A stretch of DNA of 64,000 nucleotides from Cololabis saira (Eukaryota > Chordata > Actinopteri > Beloniformes > Belonidae). Where the stretch lies: contig NC_084606.1 of the NCBI RefSeq assembly GCF_033807715.1, positions 36,824,401 to 36,888,400 on the forward strand, read 5' to 3'. Shown here one piece after another: positions 1 through 10,960 of the stretch (position 1 is the stretch's first letter; the number at the start of each line of letters is the position of its first letter). Made by a program: the position numbers and the translations under genes. The notes beneath the pieces are model-generated. The model was not told where the DNA came from. It saw only the letters and a program-made list of their open reading frames with translations, and ran no database searches.

Positions 1-489
1 CACGTATTCATAATCATCTACTTTCACTTGGAAACGAAGGTTTAACTCTTCGTTTCTGTTGTGAAGTATCATATAAAGTTGTCGGCGGTGCGACACAACG
101 TGTTTCAGCAACGGAGACTTACATCCAGACAGGATCTTTCTGACAGGTGAAACTACCTTGCCGTGTCTAGAAAGCTCTCGAATTATGAACTCGTCAGTAA
201 TAAATGGTGGGATGTTACTCAGGACCACCCTAGTTGCGGGCAGCGACAGCGGGAGCACCTGCACCAAACTCCCACACACCGTGATTCCCGTCTCAACGAC
301 TTGGTTCACCTTCTCCACCTGGTCCAGGAAGATGACCACCGCGCTGTTCATCCGAGCGGCCGATCTCACACTGCTGTGTCCGACTTTCTCCCCTACAGCC
401 AACCCGATCTCCTCCACGCTGCAGGGGAACCCAGTGCTGATTTTAATCCCATGTTTCCGCGTCAGGGATTTAAAATCCGCGCCGGCCAT
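1..489 (-). CDS. Tx1-like LINE ORF1, N-terminal part (cut by window edge)
   Basis: An ATG at 489 opens a 163-codon frame that runs off the left edge. It is nearly identical to the first part of the ORF1 at 46626, including the segments VEEIGLAVGE and RMNSAVVIFLD. In Tx1-type LINEs, ORF1 is a nucleic-acid-binding gag-like protein with CCHC knuckles; the knuckle visible in the second copy would lie just beyond position 1. Whether this copy carries the frame breaks seen in the second copy cannot be told. Confidence 0.75.
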   Translation of the reverse strand, partial: MAGADFKSLTRKHGIKISTGFPCSVEEIGLAVGEKVGHSSVRSAARMNSAVVIFLDQVEKVNQVVETGITVCGSLVQVLPLSLPATRVVLSNIPPFITDEFIIRELSRHGKVVSPVRKILSGCKSPLLKHVVSHRRQLYMILHNRNEELNLRFQVKVDDYEYV

Positions 490-700
490 GACGTCAGCCA
501 CGCCGACGGCGAGACGCCGAAACAAGGGATCAAAAAAAGAAAAGAAAACCCCAAACCCCTCAAAAGAAACTAAATGTGAAACGGTGTGAAACTATACAAA
601 TAAACTATGTTAAATCAAAACCCATCACCATAAGAAAAAACGGAAAAAAAGACTCAAACACTCGCACCTCCACCTGCTCACAGCTCACACTCCCAGCATG

Positions 701-786
<86 letters not shown>

Positions 787-976
787 TTGGTGGTGAAGCT
801 TGTGGGGGTGAAGCCTGCTGGGTCTGGCACCTCCAAACACAGCAGGAGGTCCCAGTACAATACGGGAGTTTCCGGACCGGGAAAATGACTAGTTTTCGGC
901 TGGTTTACCTTACATAAATTCCCGTGCTGGTGCCTGAAATACCGGTGGTATACACAGCCGTAAACCCTGATTTTTT
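490..976 (-). mobile_element. 5' leader of the Tx1-like LINE
   Basis: Non-coding sequence upstream of the ORF1 start, repeated at 46627-47100. It contains the (GA)n array. I place the far edge where Rex1-like sequence begins; the true 5' end of the element is not certain. Confidence 0.45.
705..781. repeat. (GA)n microsatellite
   Basis: Uninterrupted GA dinucleotides, about 38 units. The sister copy at 46842 is shorter, about 31 units. Confidence 0.97.
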
Positions 977-1313
977 TGCTGTGAGAGAGGAAGAGACTGA
1001 ACAAAGTGGTGAGGAAAGCTGGCTCTGTCCTGGGCTGCAGTCTCCATCCGGTGGAGGTGGTGGGGGAGGGGAGGATGGTGGCAAAGCTGTCATCCAGCAT
1101 GGACAATGTCCCCCACCCCCTTCATGAGACTGTCAGAGCCCTGGAGAGCTCCATCAGCGACCGGCTTCGTCACTGAGAGGCATCGCAGGTCTTGTAATTA
1201 TATATTTTTTAACTTTTTTTACCCTTTCCCTGCATAAGTGTGTTAAGTGTATTGCTGCTGCACAAAGAGAATTTCCCCATTGAGGGAGGAATAAAAGACA
1301 ATCTAATCTAATC
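977..1313 (+). mobile_element. Rex1-like LINE, 3' terminal fragment
   Basis: The plus strand matches the 3' end of the longer Rex1-like element at 16893-19618: it can be read as the C-terminal segment with GERRMVAKLSS, then HETVRALESS, followed by a 3' UTR and a TCTAA-type short-repeat tail near 1300-1313. Stops and frameshifts are present. It recurs at 30620-30905 and 47101-47437, so it belongs to the duplicated unit. Confidence 0.8.
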
Positions 1314-1516
1314 TTTATGTCTGTATTTAATACGGCCCAAAGGTTTAAGGGTTTATTCTCATAATTTCATAGTCACATGTCTTCAAATTTACTTTGACTT
1401 CTTATGTGTCAACCTTTTGATTTTAAACTCTATTGTTGTTTTTTTCTCATTTGGAATCAAAGATTGGTCATTCACATTTTTGTTATTTTGTAAAATTCTA
1501 ACTCTCATTTGCTCAG

Positions 1517-1709
1517 GGTCCAGTGCGACTCTTACCAAGCCGCTCCAACATTTCAAGGGCAGCATATTGCAGACTGCACAGTAAACAAAGGAAAGAGGAC
1601 TGCAGGTGTCCTGACTTACTGTTTTCAAAATAAAACGTGGGCTATATGCACAGATACTGCGTTTAAAGCTGTCGAGGAGCTAATGAGAAAAATGGTAGAT
1701 GGCTGGTAA
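1517..1709 (+). pseudogene. Chemokine-like terminal exon, copy 1 (frameshifted)
   Basis: A possible splice acceptor (tttgctcag) is followed by a frame that in copy 2 is open for 63 codons to a TAA. Here one extra T near 1568 (gcatattgcag against gcatatgcag) shifts the frame; downstream of it the same residues resume, including AGVLTYCF, a WAICTDT motif and EELMRKMVDGW. The cysteine spacing and the C-terminal helix after CTDT loosely resemble the last part of a CC/XC chemokine, but the paired N-terminal cysteines are not here. No upstream exon was found. Chemokine identity is inference. Confidence 0.3.
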
Positions 1710-1922
1710 GATGGCGGCGCTGACGTTACTCACGGTACACGATACACCGGCCATTTATATTAGTCTTTCTGTGTACAATATGTGTCAAATCTGTTTTATG
1801 TGTCTACACATCCGAATGGGACACAGTGCTTGGGTTAAGGAAAGCAGCGAACGGACTGTACACCCTTGACAACCCTCTGCCCGAGGAGCTACGTGCTTAA
1901 GGTAACTTACCTGGTTGGGGAG

Positions 1923-2378
1923 TGTTGTGCAACTCAGGTAGCTAAGCTGATTAGTTATCGAAGGCTATTAATGAATATTATTAATAATTATTAATAATTA
2001 ATAAAGTTGACTATTTATCAAATCGTATTATCAAAATGATAATAATTCTCGTCGGGGCACCACCCCGGGGCCTTACTCCGGGGGAATGATAACTTTTACA
2101 GCAGAATATCAGTCTCAGAGTAATTACTATACCCAGTTATTAATTGAAGGAGTGAGGTCCGAACACACACTTCGTCATCCAGCCTTGGCGGCAGACATGC
2201 ACAGAATAAACAGAGACGACTTTTTGCGATCAGAAATGTATTCACACCAGTGTCAAACAGTTGGTAAACAACACTTCGAATAAATCTGATGGTTCAATTA
2301 CACAAACAGAGACAGGAAATCATAAAAGGAAAAGGAGGAGTTCTTCGGATCCTCCGGGTGGAGACTGGTGTGTGTGTG

Positions 2379-2413
<35 letters not shown>

Positions 2414-4001
2414 TGTGCGTGTATGCGTCAGAGCATCGTACGCTGCGCGTCACGCGGTCTGGGGGCGGGTCACGCTGCGGTACGTGAGCACGTTGCCAGA
2501 AGGGGCGTGCTACGTCGCGCTACGTGAACACGCCTCCCGGAAGGCGGATCACGGCAGTGCAGCCGTGGGAGAAATATGACGGAAAACGCAACAGACCACG
2601 GATAAAACAACGGTGAAACACCACGTGGATCTGACGTGCAACCGGGTTTAGTGAAAAGAGGGGGGGGGGCGGAGGAGCGGGTCAGCGGACCGTGCTCGGA
2701 CGTCGCACCGCCGTGCCTGCGGGATCTCCGACGCGTCACACAGATGCGCGGCTGCAGGTGGTCACACCGCAGCCGGGGGACCCCAAGGGGGTTTGTGAGC
2801 TCTAACGGCCGGTTCGGTAGATCGGCTGCAGGTCCCACTCGAGAACCGGGTCGGGAGTGAAGCCCCACCCGCTCTGAGATACAGTCGGGAGCCGCGGTCC
2901 GATCACTCGGCGGTGAAAGCTCACGTAAACAGGCGTACAGTACAATCAAACGTCACACAATGCATAAACTCAATAAACAGGATCAAAACAACCGAAATAA
3001 ACGTTACTAAGTCTGCCCAGACGCTAATTGCCTCTTACTTTGCAGTAGGTGAGAGAGCAGCTGCTCTGTTTGAGGAGGAGGAGGAGGGGGGTTTCGTCCA
3101 GCCCGTGGGTGCAGTATAACGCTCCTTGCGCGCACCCGGGAGGGGGGGCCGACCCCGTCCGACTCTGAGGAAAAGGAACACAGGCAGGATTGCAGGACCG
3201 GCGACCCTATTACCAGCGCTGGACGGTCTCCAGTGGTCCTTTGTGGCGGTCGGCGCCGGGCCCCGATGTCGGGATGCTCCGGGAAAGACCGTTTTACCGC
3301 GGTGGCGCCCACGGAGTCGGCTGGCAGGGTCCCCGGGGCAGATGCTGCGCTGGTTGGATGTGGGAGTCGGGCTAGGAAAAATTGCACCTCTGCCAGCAGG
3401 CAAAAAGGCCGGGCAGATGGAAAAGTGAAAAGGGAAAAATAAAAAAAGAAGAAAAAGAAAACTTGGAGCTAAACTCCAAGTTTTGGCCTGATGCCAAAAA
3501 AATGAGCAACGGAAAAACGCAAAAAGCATAGAAACGAAAAAAAAAGCAGAGAAGCATCAGGTGGTTGCTCCTTTTTGTAGTCTCTTTGGGGGTGGGACTG
3601 ATCAACAGGCAGTGCCTCCCACTTCCCCGGCCGGTTGAGGCCTGGCGTTCGGGCTCCGGGTGTCCGACCCCCCCAGGTGCCGTAACCCCCGGGGAGTCTG
3701 TTCCCTGGCAGAAATTCTGCTGATTCACTGTTTTGATCCCCCTCTAGGTGTCATAAACCTGAGTTCTGTTTCCGTGGGTCCTCTTTGATCTGGGGGCCGT
3801 GTAGTGGGGTCGTAGGCGGGCCGTCTCGAACCAGGCCGCAAGGGTTATAAATTGGCCTGAGCGAGAAGATAGCAACAGGGCCATAAACTCCAGGGGGGAG
3901 GCCGGGTCTGGCTTTGCTGGAATTTGATGACAATGTAATGTTCCTCCGATCGCACATAGTATGAATTCATCATCATACTTTCACATGGGCTGAGCCCAAC
4001 A
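1923..4001. mobile_element. Solo-LTR-like insertion, copy 1
   Basis: A 2079 bp block begins TGTTG and ends CAACA, the short inverted TG...CA ends of an LTR. It is flanked by a 4 bp duplication, ggag, at 1919-1922 and 4002-4005. Unit 2 has the uninterrupted empty site at about 31526-31535. The block has no convincing coding frame, which fits a solo LTR, although 2 kb is long for one. Without internal gag or pol sequence the family stays unassigned. A non-autonomous LTR element is the alternative. Confidence 0.65.
2369..2410. repeat. (GT)n microsatellite inside the LTR-like element
   Basis: Short GT array with one interruption; the sister array lies at 48491-48538 and is a few units longer. 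Confidence 0.9.
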
Positions 4002-6035
4002 GGAGTCTACACCTGGAACCACTGGACCCAGCATGAACAACACCGTGGCAGGCGGGCATTCCCCCGTCAACGGAGAAGCCCCTTCAAGCCTGCCCTACCG
4101 TCTCTATGGCTCGCCAACGTCCGATCACTCAGGAACAAGTTCGACGAACTCCTGCTGCTGATCCAAAATGACGTGGACTTTAAGAACTGCTTGGCGATCT
4201 GCCTTACTGAGACGTGGCTGGATGAGTCGGTTACAGACGCTGCTGTCGGCCCGAAGTAGCGTAGTAAGGAACAAGAGATACGACTCTTTCTTTCCCTCGG
4301 CCGCATGACTACTTAACGCTTAATTCCTTGTCCTATTTCGGTGGTCCTGTCTGATATGTGCTGTTGTGTGCCTTGTCCATTTTGTCTGCTTGTTATTACT
4401 CTTTTTCCTCTGGAAAACATTTTGCCTTTTGTACTGCTGTGGTGTATTGTTGCAGCTACCACCTGCACCATGAAACTAATTCCACCGGCCTAGCCGAGTG
4501 GCAATAAAAGAAGGTTGAATTGAGTTGATAATTATGAAGAGATTTTAAATGTGACAAGAAGAGGTGTATGTCATGCAACCAGGACAGTATCCCACACTGA
4601 TTTTGAGTTAATTGATCACATGACCTGAAAGCTATTGAGGTAAAATTGAGAAAGATTGGGACACTGGTGGGTGTTGCTGGTTTGATAGATTCCTTTGACA
4701 GAGTTTCGAGATACTTTTCCAAACATACTTTAATTTTGACAGTAGTTTACAGGATGGGTGATGGACATCTATATATGGGCTTGTGTGGTGTATACAAGAA
4801 ACAAAATACGAACAATATTAATACAGAGACATTTATTACACAGAGACATTTCTGTCTTTTTCACATGCTGGTACTTAAATGCAAGTGTGCAAAAAATCAT
4901 GACAAAGTGTGTCTGTCCATGGAGATTGGAGTTTATTCATTTCATGTTTAGGTTTTATTTTGTGCCATTTTTTTTTGGTTATAAAAAATGTTAATTTTTT
5001 CATCCTGGTAAGCAAAGCCATAATTCATCCAGTGACAATCATCAAAAGTACACGCTGCCTCTTTATAGATTGTTGATGAAGTCATCGCCAAAGTCAGTCA
5101 TCAGTTTCAGCGCATTCAGGATCAGAGTGTTGGCATCCTCATTGAAGCTGGTTTCTTCACTGTAGTTCTTCACAGGGAGAATGCAGTTCATTGGAATCCC
5201 CAGTGCGGAGCTGAAGTCTGACATCTAAAATTAAAATGAAAAACATTTTATTGTAACTTCAATGTTTACCTCTGTGTGTCTAACCTCACATTATAAAAGG
5301 CTTCAGCTGAAATTCACCTTTTTCCTCAGATATTTGCTGTTGTAGACGTTCCTCAGGCTCTTTTCAGTTTCACCACACGCCTCATCAATGTGGGTGAGAA
5401 TAGCCAGTTGAGGAATATCTGCAGATAAGAAGGTGTATTTTTGTCTATTTTAGCATGAATACTTGCTCAACATGAGCATTATCATGCTTTAAGACTAGAC
5501 AGAAGTATAAATAATGTGTTTTGTAATTATACATACTTACAATGTAATTATGAAAATGTCTCATATCAAGTTTTGCAAGCCATTTGAGGCCGAAAATTAA
5601 TTCAGCAAAAGTGTGTATATGGTACCTTCTTTAGATATATTTCTTTTTTTTTTTTATTGATCTTTTTAGAAAAGAAAACAACATACAATGACAACATGGA
5701 CACAAATAATCAAAAATATGAATTATGCATTATACATTGTCCTTTTTTTTTTTTTTTATAAACACAGAACTAAGAACAGAGTCTCTGTAGAGTTAAATAA
5801 AAAAAAATAAACAGATGAGCAACAAATGAACAATGGAGGAGAGTATGGATGAGCAAATGCGGCATACAAAAACAAATGCAGTGATAAATGCAAATGCCCA
5901 TCACTAATATCCCATTAATTGGAAATAATAATAAAAAAAAAAAGCAAGCAGCATAAAATGCAGCATAAATAACAATAATCAAAACAAATAAATAAATGAA
6001 AGAAATGAAAAGAAAATTAAGGTAAGGGGGAGGGA

Positions 6036-9000
6036 TCAGTCGGTGGGTAGAGTCTTCAATGAGTTAAAATAATCTACGAAAGATTGCCATTTACGAACAA
6101 ATTTAGATGAGTTGCCTTTTACTGAATATCTCACCTTTTCAGATTTTAGAAAAAACATAACATCACTAAGCCAAAGAGCAATAGACGGAGACTTGGGGGA
6201 TTTCCATGAGAGTAGGATACGACGTCTAGCTAGAAGAGATGTGAAAGCCAATACTTCTGACTGTACGGGGCTGATATGTGAGGAGTCAACCGAAAGTCCG
6301 AATATTGCTATGAGGGGGGTCATAACAACATTTTTCACCAGAACTTTAGACATGATCACAGAATAGTCACTCCAAAATTTCTGTAATCTAGGACAGGAGA
6401 AAAACATGTGACTTAAATTGCAGGGAGAGCCCTGGCATCTGTCGCATAAGTCTGCAACATTGGGATATATTTCGGATAATCGGGATTTTGATAGGTGGGC
6501 TCTATGCAGCACCTTGAATTGAATAAGTTCAAGTCTAGCGCAAGGCGTGCTAGATCGTATGCTACGGATAGCTTTATCCCACAGCTCCCCTGTGAAGTCC
6601 AGGCCCAACTCCCGTCCCCAACCCTCCCGAGCTTTATCTACAGAATGACCATCAAATGTCATACACAGTGCATATATCCTAGATATGAGAGACTTTTGAC
6701 TAAGTTTCATTGTTAGAAGATCATCCCACGGTTGGTTAGCAGGAAGGGAAGGGAAGCATGGAAACAGAGCAGAGGCACAGTGTCGAAGCTGGAAGTAGCG
6801 AAACAGATGGGAGGCAGGCAAATTGAACTTTGACCTCAGATCTGAAAATGTGGAAAAGATCCCATCCTTATACAGATCCCTGAAGTGCTTAATGCCCCGG
6901 CTGTGCCAAATCATAAAAGTGGTGTCTATTAGTGATGGAGGGAACAGATGATTCTTAGTAACAGGTGTATAGGCGGATGGAGAAGCAAATTTAAAATGGT
7001 GCCTAAACTGTGACCAAATCTTAAGGGAGGAAAGCACCACAGGGCTATTTGTGAACTTAGAGGGATTCAATGGTAAAGAGGAGGAGAGTAGGGCCGTTAC
7101 AGAGGATGAAGAGAGTGACTGAGCCTCCAATCTGCACCATAATAACTCAGGAGACTGAAGCCAGTAAATTAGTTTGTGAATATGCGCTGACCAATAGTAA
7201 AGCAAAAAGTTTGGTAGTGCTAGACCCCCATTAAATTTAAATTTTTGGAGAAGCGAATACCTCACTCTGGGTGTCTTACCGGCCCATAAAAAGTTGGAAA
7301 CAATTTGGTCAAGTGATTTAAAAAAAGATTTTGGTAGAAATAAAGGAGTGCATTGGAACAAAAAAAGAAATTTAGGCAATACAGTCATCTTCACTGTGTT
7401 AACTCTTCCTATTAGCGACAATGGTAGGGAGTTCCACCTCTGTAAGTCCGCCTTCACTCGAGTTACCAGTGAGGAAAAATTAGCGGTGAAAAGAGAGGGC
7501 AGAGTGCGGGTCACATTAATCCCTAAGTACCTAAAGCCCGACGGGCTGAGTTTAAAGGGGATATCAGATTGTTTGAGTAGTAAAGCAGAAGTGTTTATGG
7601 GGAAGCATTCACACTTGTGAAGATTGACCTTATAGCCGGAGAAGGATCCATAATTCTTCAACAGAGATAATATTGGTGCAATGCTGGTTAAAGGGTCAGA
7701 TACATATAAAAGGAGGTCGTCTGCATAAAGTGACAATTTGAGTTCCACATTGGACCTAGAGACTCCGCGAAATAGAGGAAGAGTTCTTAAAGCAATTGAA
7801 AGTGGTTCGACGGATAGAGCGAAAAGCAAAGGGGAGAGAGGGCAGCCCTGTCTCGTGCCACGTGATAATGTAAAATAAGTGGAGTAGTTGTCATTGGTGT
7901 GAATGCTGGCCTGAGGGGAAGTGTAAAGAAGTCTAATCCAAGATATAAACCTGTGTCCAAATCCGAATTTATGAAGTGTTGCAAAAAGATAGTTAAATTC
8001 GACACGATCAAACGCTTTTTCAGCATCAATCGCGATAACAACTTCAGGAAGTGGGGAAGAATCTTTAGAGAAAATCACATTTAGGAGTGTACGAACATTA
8101 TAAAAGAGCTGGCGTCCCTTGATGAAACCATTCTGCTCCTCAGATATGATGCTAGGAAGGATCTTATCAAGACGAATTGCTAGTGCTTTTGCTAAAATTT
8201 TGACATCCACATTCAGTAAAGACAAGGGCCTGTAAGAAGTGCATGATTCAGGGTCTTTGTCCTTCTTCAAAAGGAGGGCAATGGACGCCTGCATTAAAGA
8301 AGGAGGCAATGAGCCATGATCAAGGGACTCATTGTACATTGAGAGTAGAAGGGGGGCTAATTTGTCTTTGAATTTTTTGAAAAACTCAGCGCCGAACCCA
8401 TCCGGACCAGGGGCCTTGTTGCTTTGCGTAGCTTCAATGGCGGCAGCAATTTCTTGCAAGCTAAAAGGAGCATCGAGGCCATTAGCCACATCCAAATTGA
8501 CAGTAGGAACAGTGATACTTTCAAGAAAGGAGGTCATTTCTGCTGTGTCAAGTGGAGATTCTGATTCATATAGAGAGGAGTAGTATGACTTAAAAATTGT
8601 GTTGATGGCGACTGGATCGGTGGTAAGTGTGCCAGTAGAATCTCTAATGCTGGGAATCAGTCTCGACGTTGCTTGCCTTTTTAATTGATGAGCCAATAAC
8701 CTGCTTGGTTTATCGCCGTGTTCATAATAGTTGGCATGAGCGCGTAATAGGAGCCGTTCAGAATCGGCTGTCGCTATAAGATCGAATTTTGATTGCAAAT
8801 CAAGCCGTTGTTTCAGTAAATTCGGACTTGGGTTAACTGAATTAAGTCTGTCTATGTCCTGAATTTTAGATGTGAGCTCCTGTAATTTAGCCCTGCGGAT
8901 TTTACTGGCATATGCTGAATAAGAGATAATCTGTCCTCGCAAATATGCTTTGAGTGATTCCCATACTAGCGAAAAACTGGTAGAATCTGTTTTGTTTAAT

Positions 9001-9851
9001 GCAATGAAATCATCTATTGAAGCAGATATAGAAACATTAAATGCATCGTCGGATAAAAGCAATGGATTAAACCTCCAGGGAGAAGAAAAACGGGGGCGCT
9101 CAGACAATGTTATATTCAAAGTTAGAGGGGCGTGATCTGAAATAACAATTGGGTGGTATATGACAGAAGTAACTTTGGAAAGAAGAGAGCCATCAACAAA
9201 AAAATAGTCAATACGTGAATATGACTGATGTACTTGTGAAAAAAAAGAAAATTCCTTATCTCCAGGATGTGAGAACCTCCACGGATCAACAAGCCCGTTC
9301 TTGACTGTAAAATCGGTAATAGATTTTGACATAGAGGATTGAGTCAAAGTACGAGGATTCGAGCGGTCCAAAGAAGGATTAATAACACAATTCAGATCAC
9401 CGCCCAGAATTGTAATATGCGTATTTAAGAAAGGGAGGTTGCCAAACAGCCTATCTGTAAAATTGGGGTCATCAAAATTAGGGGCATATATATTCACCAA
9501 CAATACAGGGTTACAGTATAGAGTGCCCGCCACAATAAGATATCTACCATTCTTATCGGATATTGTCCTGGAGACGGAGAAATTAACTCTTCTGTTGATC
9601 AAAATTGCTACTCCTCTAGACTTAGAATCAAAATTTGAATGAAAAATATCACCCACCCAAGCACGTTTGAGTCTAAAATGATCTTTATTTCGCAAATGAG
9701 TTTCCTGAAGGAAAGCTATGTCAGTGTCCAAGCGTTTCAAATGTGAAAAAATCTTTGATCGCTTAATTGGATTATTCACACCTCTAACATTCCAGCTAGT
9801 GAATCTGATGATTGATCCAGTATCAGGCTTGTGCAGATTACGATCGTTCAT
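6036..9851 (-). CDS. L1-like ORF2: endonuclease and reverse transcriptase
   Basis: Makes the nick and the cDNA for target-primed reverse transcription. I take the ATG at 9851 (MNDRNLHKP), giving 1271 residues, the usual ORF2 length; the open frame extends further upstream to 10073 but that part is hydrophobic and unlike the family. N-terminal APE endonuclease: SWNVRG, LQETHL, GGDLNC, ISDHAPL. Reverse transcriptase: KAPGPDGFG, AEKAFDRVE, GTRQGCPLSPLLF and the catalytic YADDLLLY. The C-terminal CDRCQ...H....C knuckle has the C-X2-C-X8-H-X4-C spacing. There is no stop or frameshift, so this copy may be active or very young. Confidence 0.93.
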   Translation of the reverse strand: MNDRNLHKPDTGSIIRFTSWNVRGVNNPIKRSKIFSHLKRLDTDIAFLQETHLRNKDHFRLKRAWVGDIFHSNFDSKSRGVAILINRRVNFSVSRTISDKNGRYLIVAGTLYCNPVLLVNIYAPNFDDPNFTDRLFGNLPFLNTHITILGGDLNCVINPSLDRSNPRTLTQSSMSKSITDFTVKNGLVDPWRFSHPGDKEFSFFSQVHQSYSRIDYFFVDGSLLSKVTSVIYHPIVISDHAPLTLNITLSERPRFSSPWRFNPLLLSDDAFNVSISASIDDFIALNKTDSTSFSLVWESLKAYLRGQIISYSAYASKIRRAKLQELTSKIQDIDRLNSVNPSPNLLKQRLDLQSKFDLIATADSERLLLRAHANYYEHGDKPSRLLAHQLKRQATSRLIPSIRDSTGTLTTDPVAINTIFKSYYSSLYESESPLDTAEMTSFLESITVPTVNLDVANGLDAPFSLQEIAAAIEATQSNKAPGPDGFGAEFFKKFKDKLAPLLLSMYNESLDHGSLPPSLMQASIALLLKKDKDPESCTSYRPLSLLNVDVKILAKALAIRLDKILPSIISEEQNGFIKGRQLFYNVRTLLNVIFSKDSSPLPEVVIAIDAEKAFDRVEFNYLFATLHKFGFGHRFISWIRLLYTSPQASIHTNDNYSTYFTLSRGTRQGCPLSPLLFALSVEPLSIALRTLPLFRGVSRSNVELKLSLYADDLLLYVSDPLTSIAPILSLLKNYGSFSGYKVNLHKCECFPINTSALLLKQSDIPFKLSPSGFRYLGINVTRTLPSLFTANFSSLVTRVKADLQRWNSLPLSLIGRVNTVKMTVLPKFLFLFQCTPLFLPKSFFKSLDQIVSNFLWAGKTPRVRYSLLQKFKFNGGLALPNFLLYYWSAHIHKLIYWLQSPELLWCRLEAQSLSSSSVTALLSSSLPLNPSKFTNSPVVLSSLKIWSQFRHHFKFASPSAYTPVTKNHLFPPSLIDTTFMIWHSRGIKHFRDLYKDGIFSTFSDLRSKFNLPASHLFRYFQLRHCASALFPCFPSLPANQPWDDLLTMKLSQKSLISRIYALCMTFDGHSVDKAREGWGRELGLDFTGELWDKAIRSIRSSTPCARLELIQFKVLHRAHLSKSRLSEIYPNVADLCDRCQGSPCNLSHMFFSCPRLQKFWSDYSVIMSKVLVKNVVMTPLIAIFGLSVDSSHISPVQSEVLAFTSLLARRRILLSWKSPKSPSIALWLSDVMFFLKSEKVRYSVKGNSSKFVRKWQSFVDYFNSLKTLPTD

Positions 9852-10450
9852 ATGGGCATTCTTTGAGAGAAAATAAGACAGACTCACCCACCACAAGAAG
9901 AAATATAAGAAAAAGGGGTAAAAAGGAAAACCAAAACAAACAAAACTCGGGAGTATATACATACCTACAGAGACATAATCCGAAAGCCAACAACCCATAA
10001 CTCCCGCCCACCCACCCGTCGCACATTTGATGATCCCATCCCCAAACGATGGAAACAGCCGTGCAGGCTTCAACGGAAGCCATTCTCAAAAAAGAAATGC
10101 TTTCGACTATAAAGCTAAATACAAAAACAAAAACAAAGTCAGCTCCTGCAGAGTTAAAACCTTAAAAAAAATAAAAATAAAATATCAGGCATATAAGACC
10201 AACAGTCTGAGCCATTCTGACAATCGCTGTCTTGTCAGGGTAACAACAAACATTAATTAAATTAAGTAGATCTTTGGCCTGTAGAACAATGATATATACA
10301 TATATGCACTCGCACACCCACACAGACACGCACACACATACACACAAATTAAACAATAGACAGGGGTGTGTGCATATTTCTAATCAAGGCATCATACCAG
10401 AGAAATGATTAGGCCTTCAATTTTAAACGGTGCTGTTCCCATTGAAAGAT

Positions 10451-10452
10451 AG

Positions 10453-10497
<45 letters not shown>
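10451..10497. repeat. Poly-A run inside the L1-like element
   Basis: About 47 consecutive A (U-rich in the element RNA) just downstream of the tandem repeat. It is internal, so it is not the element's 3' tail. Confidence 0.95.
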
Positions 10498-10499
<2 letters not shown>

Positions 10500-10866
10500 A
10501 AGACATAAAGTCCTGTTTTATGAATTAACTCACTCACTCACCCACCCAGGGCCAGAGTCCCGCATGGACAGCATGCTGGATAAATAAAAAAAAAAAAATA
10601 AATAAAAAAAAAAAAAAAAAATAATAATAATTAAGACATAAAGTCCCGTTTTATGAATTGACTCACTCACTCACCCACCCAGGGCCAGAGTCCCGCATGG
10701 ACAGCATGCTGGATAAATAAAAAAATAAAAATAAATAAATAAATAAAAAAAAAAAATAAATAAATAAAAAAAAATTAATTAAGACATAAAGTCCCGTTTT
10801 ATGAATTGACTCACTCACTCACCCCGGGCCAGAGTCCAGCATGGACAGCAAGCTGGATAAATCGTC
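10498..10866 (-). repeat. Tandem repeat between L1 ORF1 and ORF2
   Basis: Three copies of a 130-150 bp unit beginning ttaagacataaagtcc start at 10498, 10631 and 10779. Each contains the same ggccagagtcc core and all but the last end in an A-rich run of variable length. Copy number and the A-rich spacers are likely unstable. Confidence 0.85.
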
Positions 10867-10960
10867 CCAGAAAACTAGCTGGTAGTCACTTTTTTTATTT
10901 TCTTGATGAATGCCAAGGCTTCATCTGGCGCCGTGAAGTCACGTTGTTGGCTGTTATGAG

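Larger units (their letters stand above)
1709..4528 (+). mobile_element. Deletion-derived LINE, copy 1, split by an LTR-like insertion
   Basis: The left part (1709-1922) starts with aagatggcggcgctgacg, a LINE-like 5' end. The right part (4002-4528) encodes a short endonuclease start (NVRSLRNKFDELLLLI, then CLTETWLDE), stops at a TAG near 4259, and passes straight into a 3' UTR ending gcaataaaag plus a GTTGA-type tail. There is no reverse transcriptase, so it is an internally deleted derivative, probably of a Rex1/CR1-type LINE. The intact arrangement, about 760 bp, is at 31314-32070. Confidence 0.6.

Noticed and set aside
3007..3728. Minus-strand ORFs up to 164 codons in the LTR-like element, and their copies at 49.1-49.9 kb
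   Set aside because: Composition-driven frames without domains; none shows constraint between the two copies beyond the surrounding DNA.
4646..4951. 101-codon plus-strand ORF downstream of IFI44-like copy 1, and copies in the other units
   Set aside because: Antisense of the gene's 3' UTR region, changed by an indel between units, no recognisable domain.
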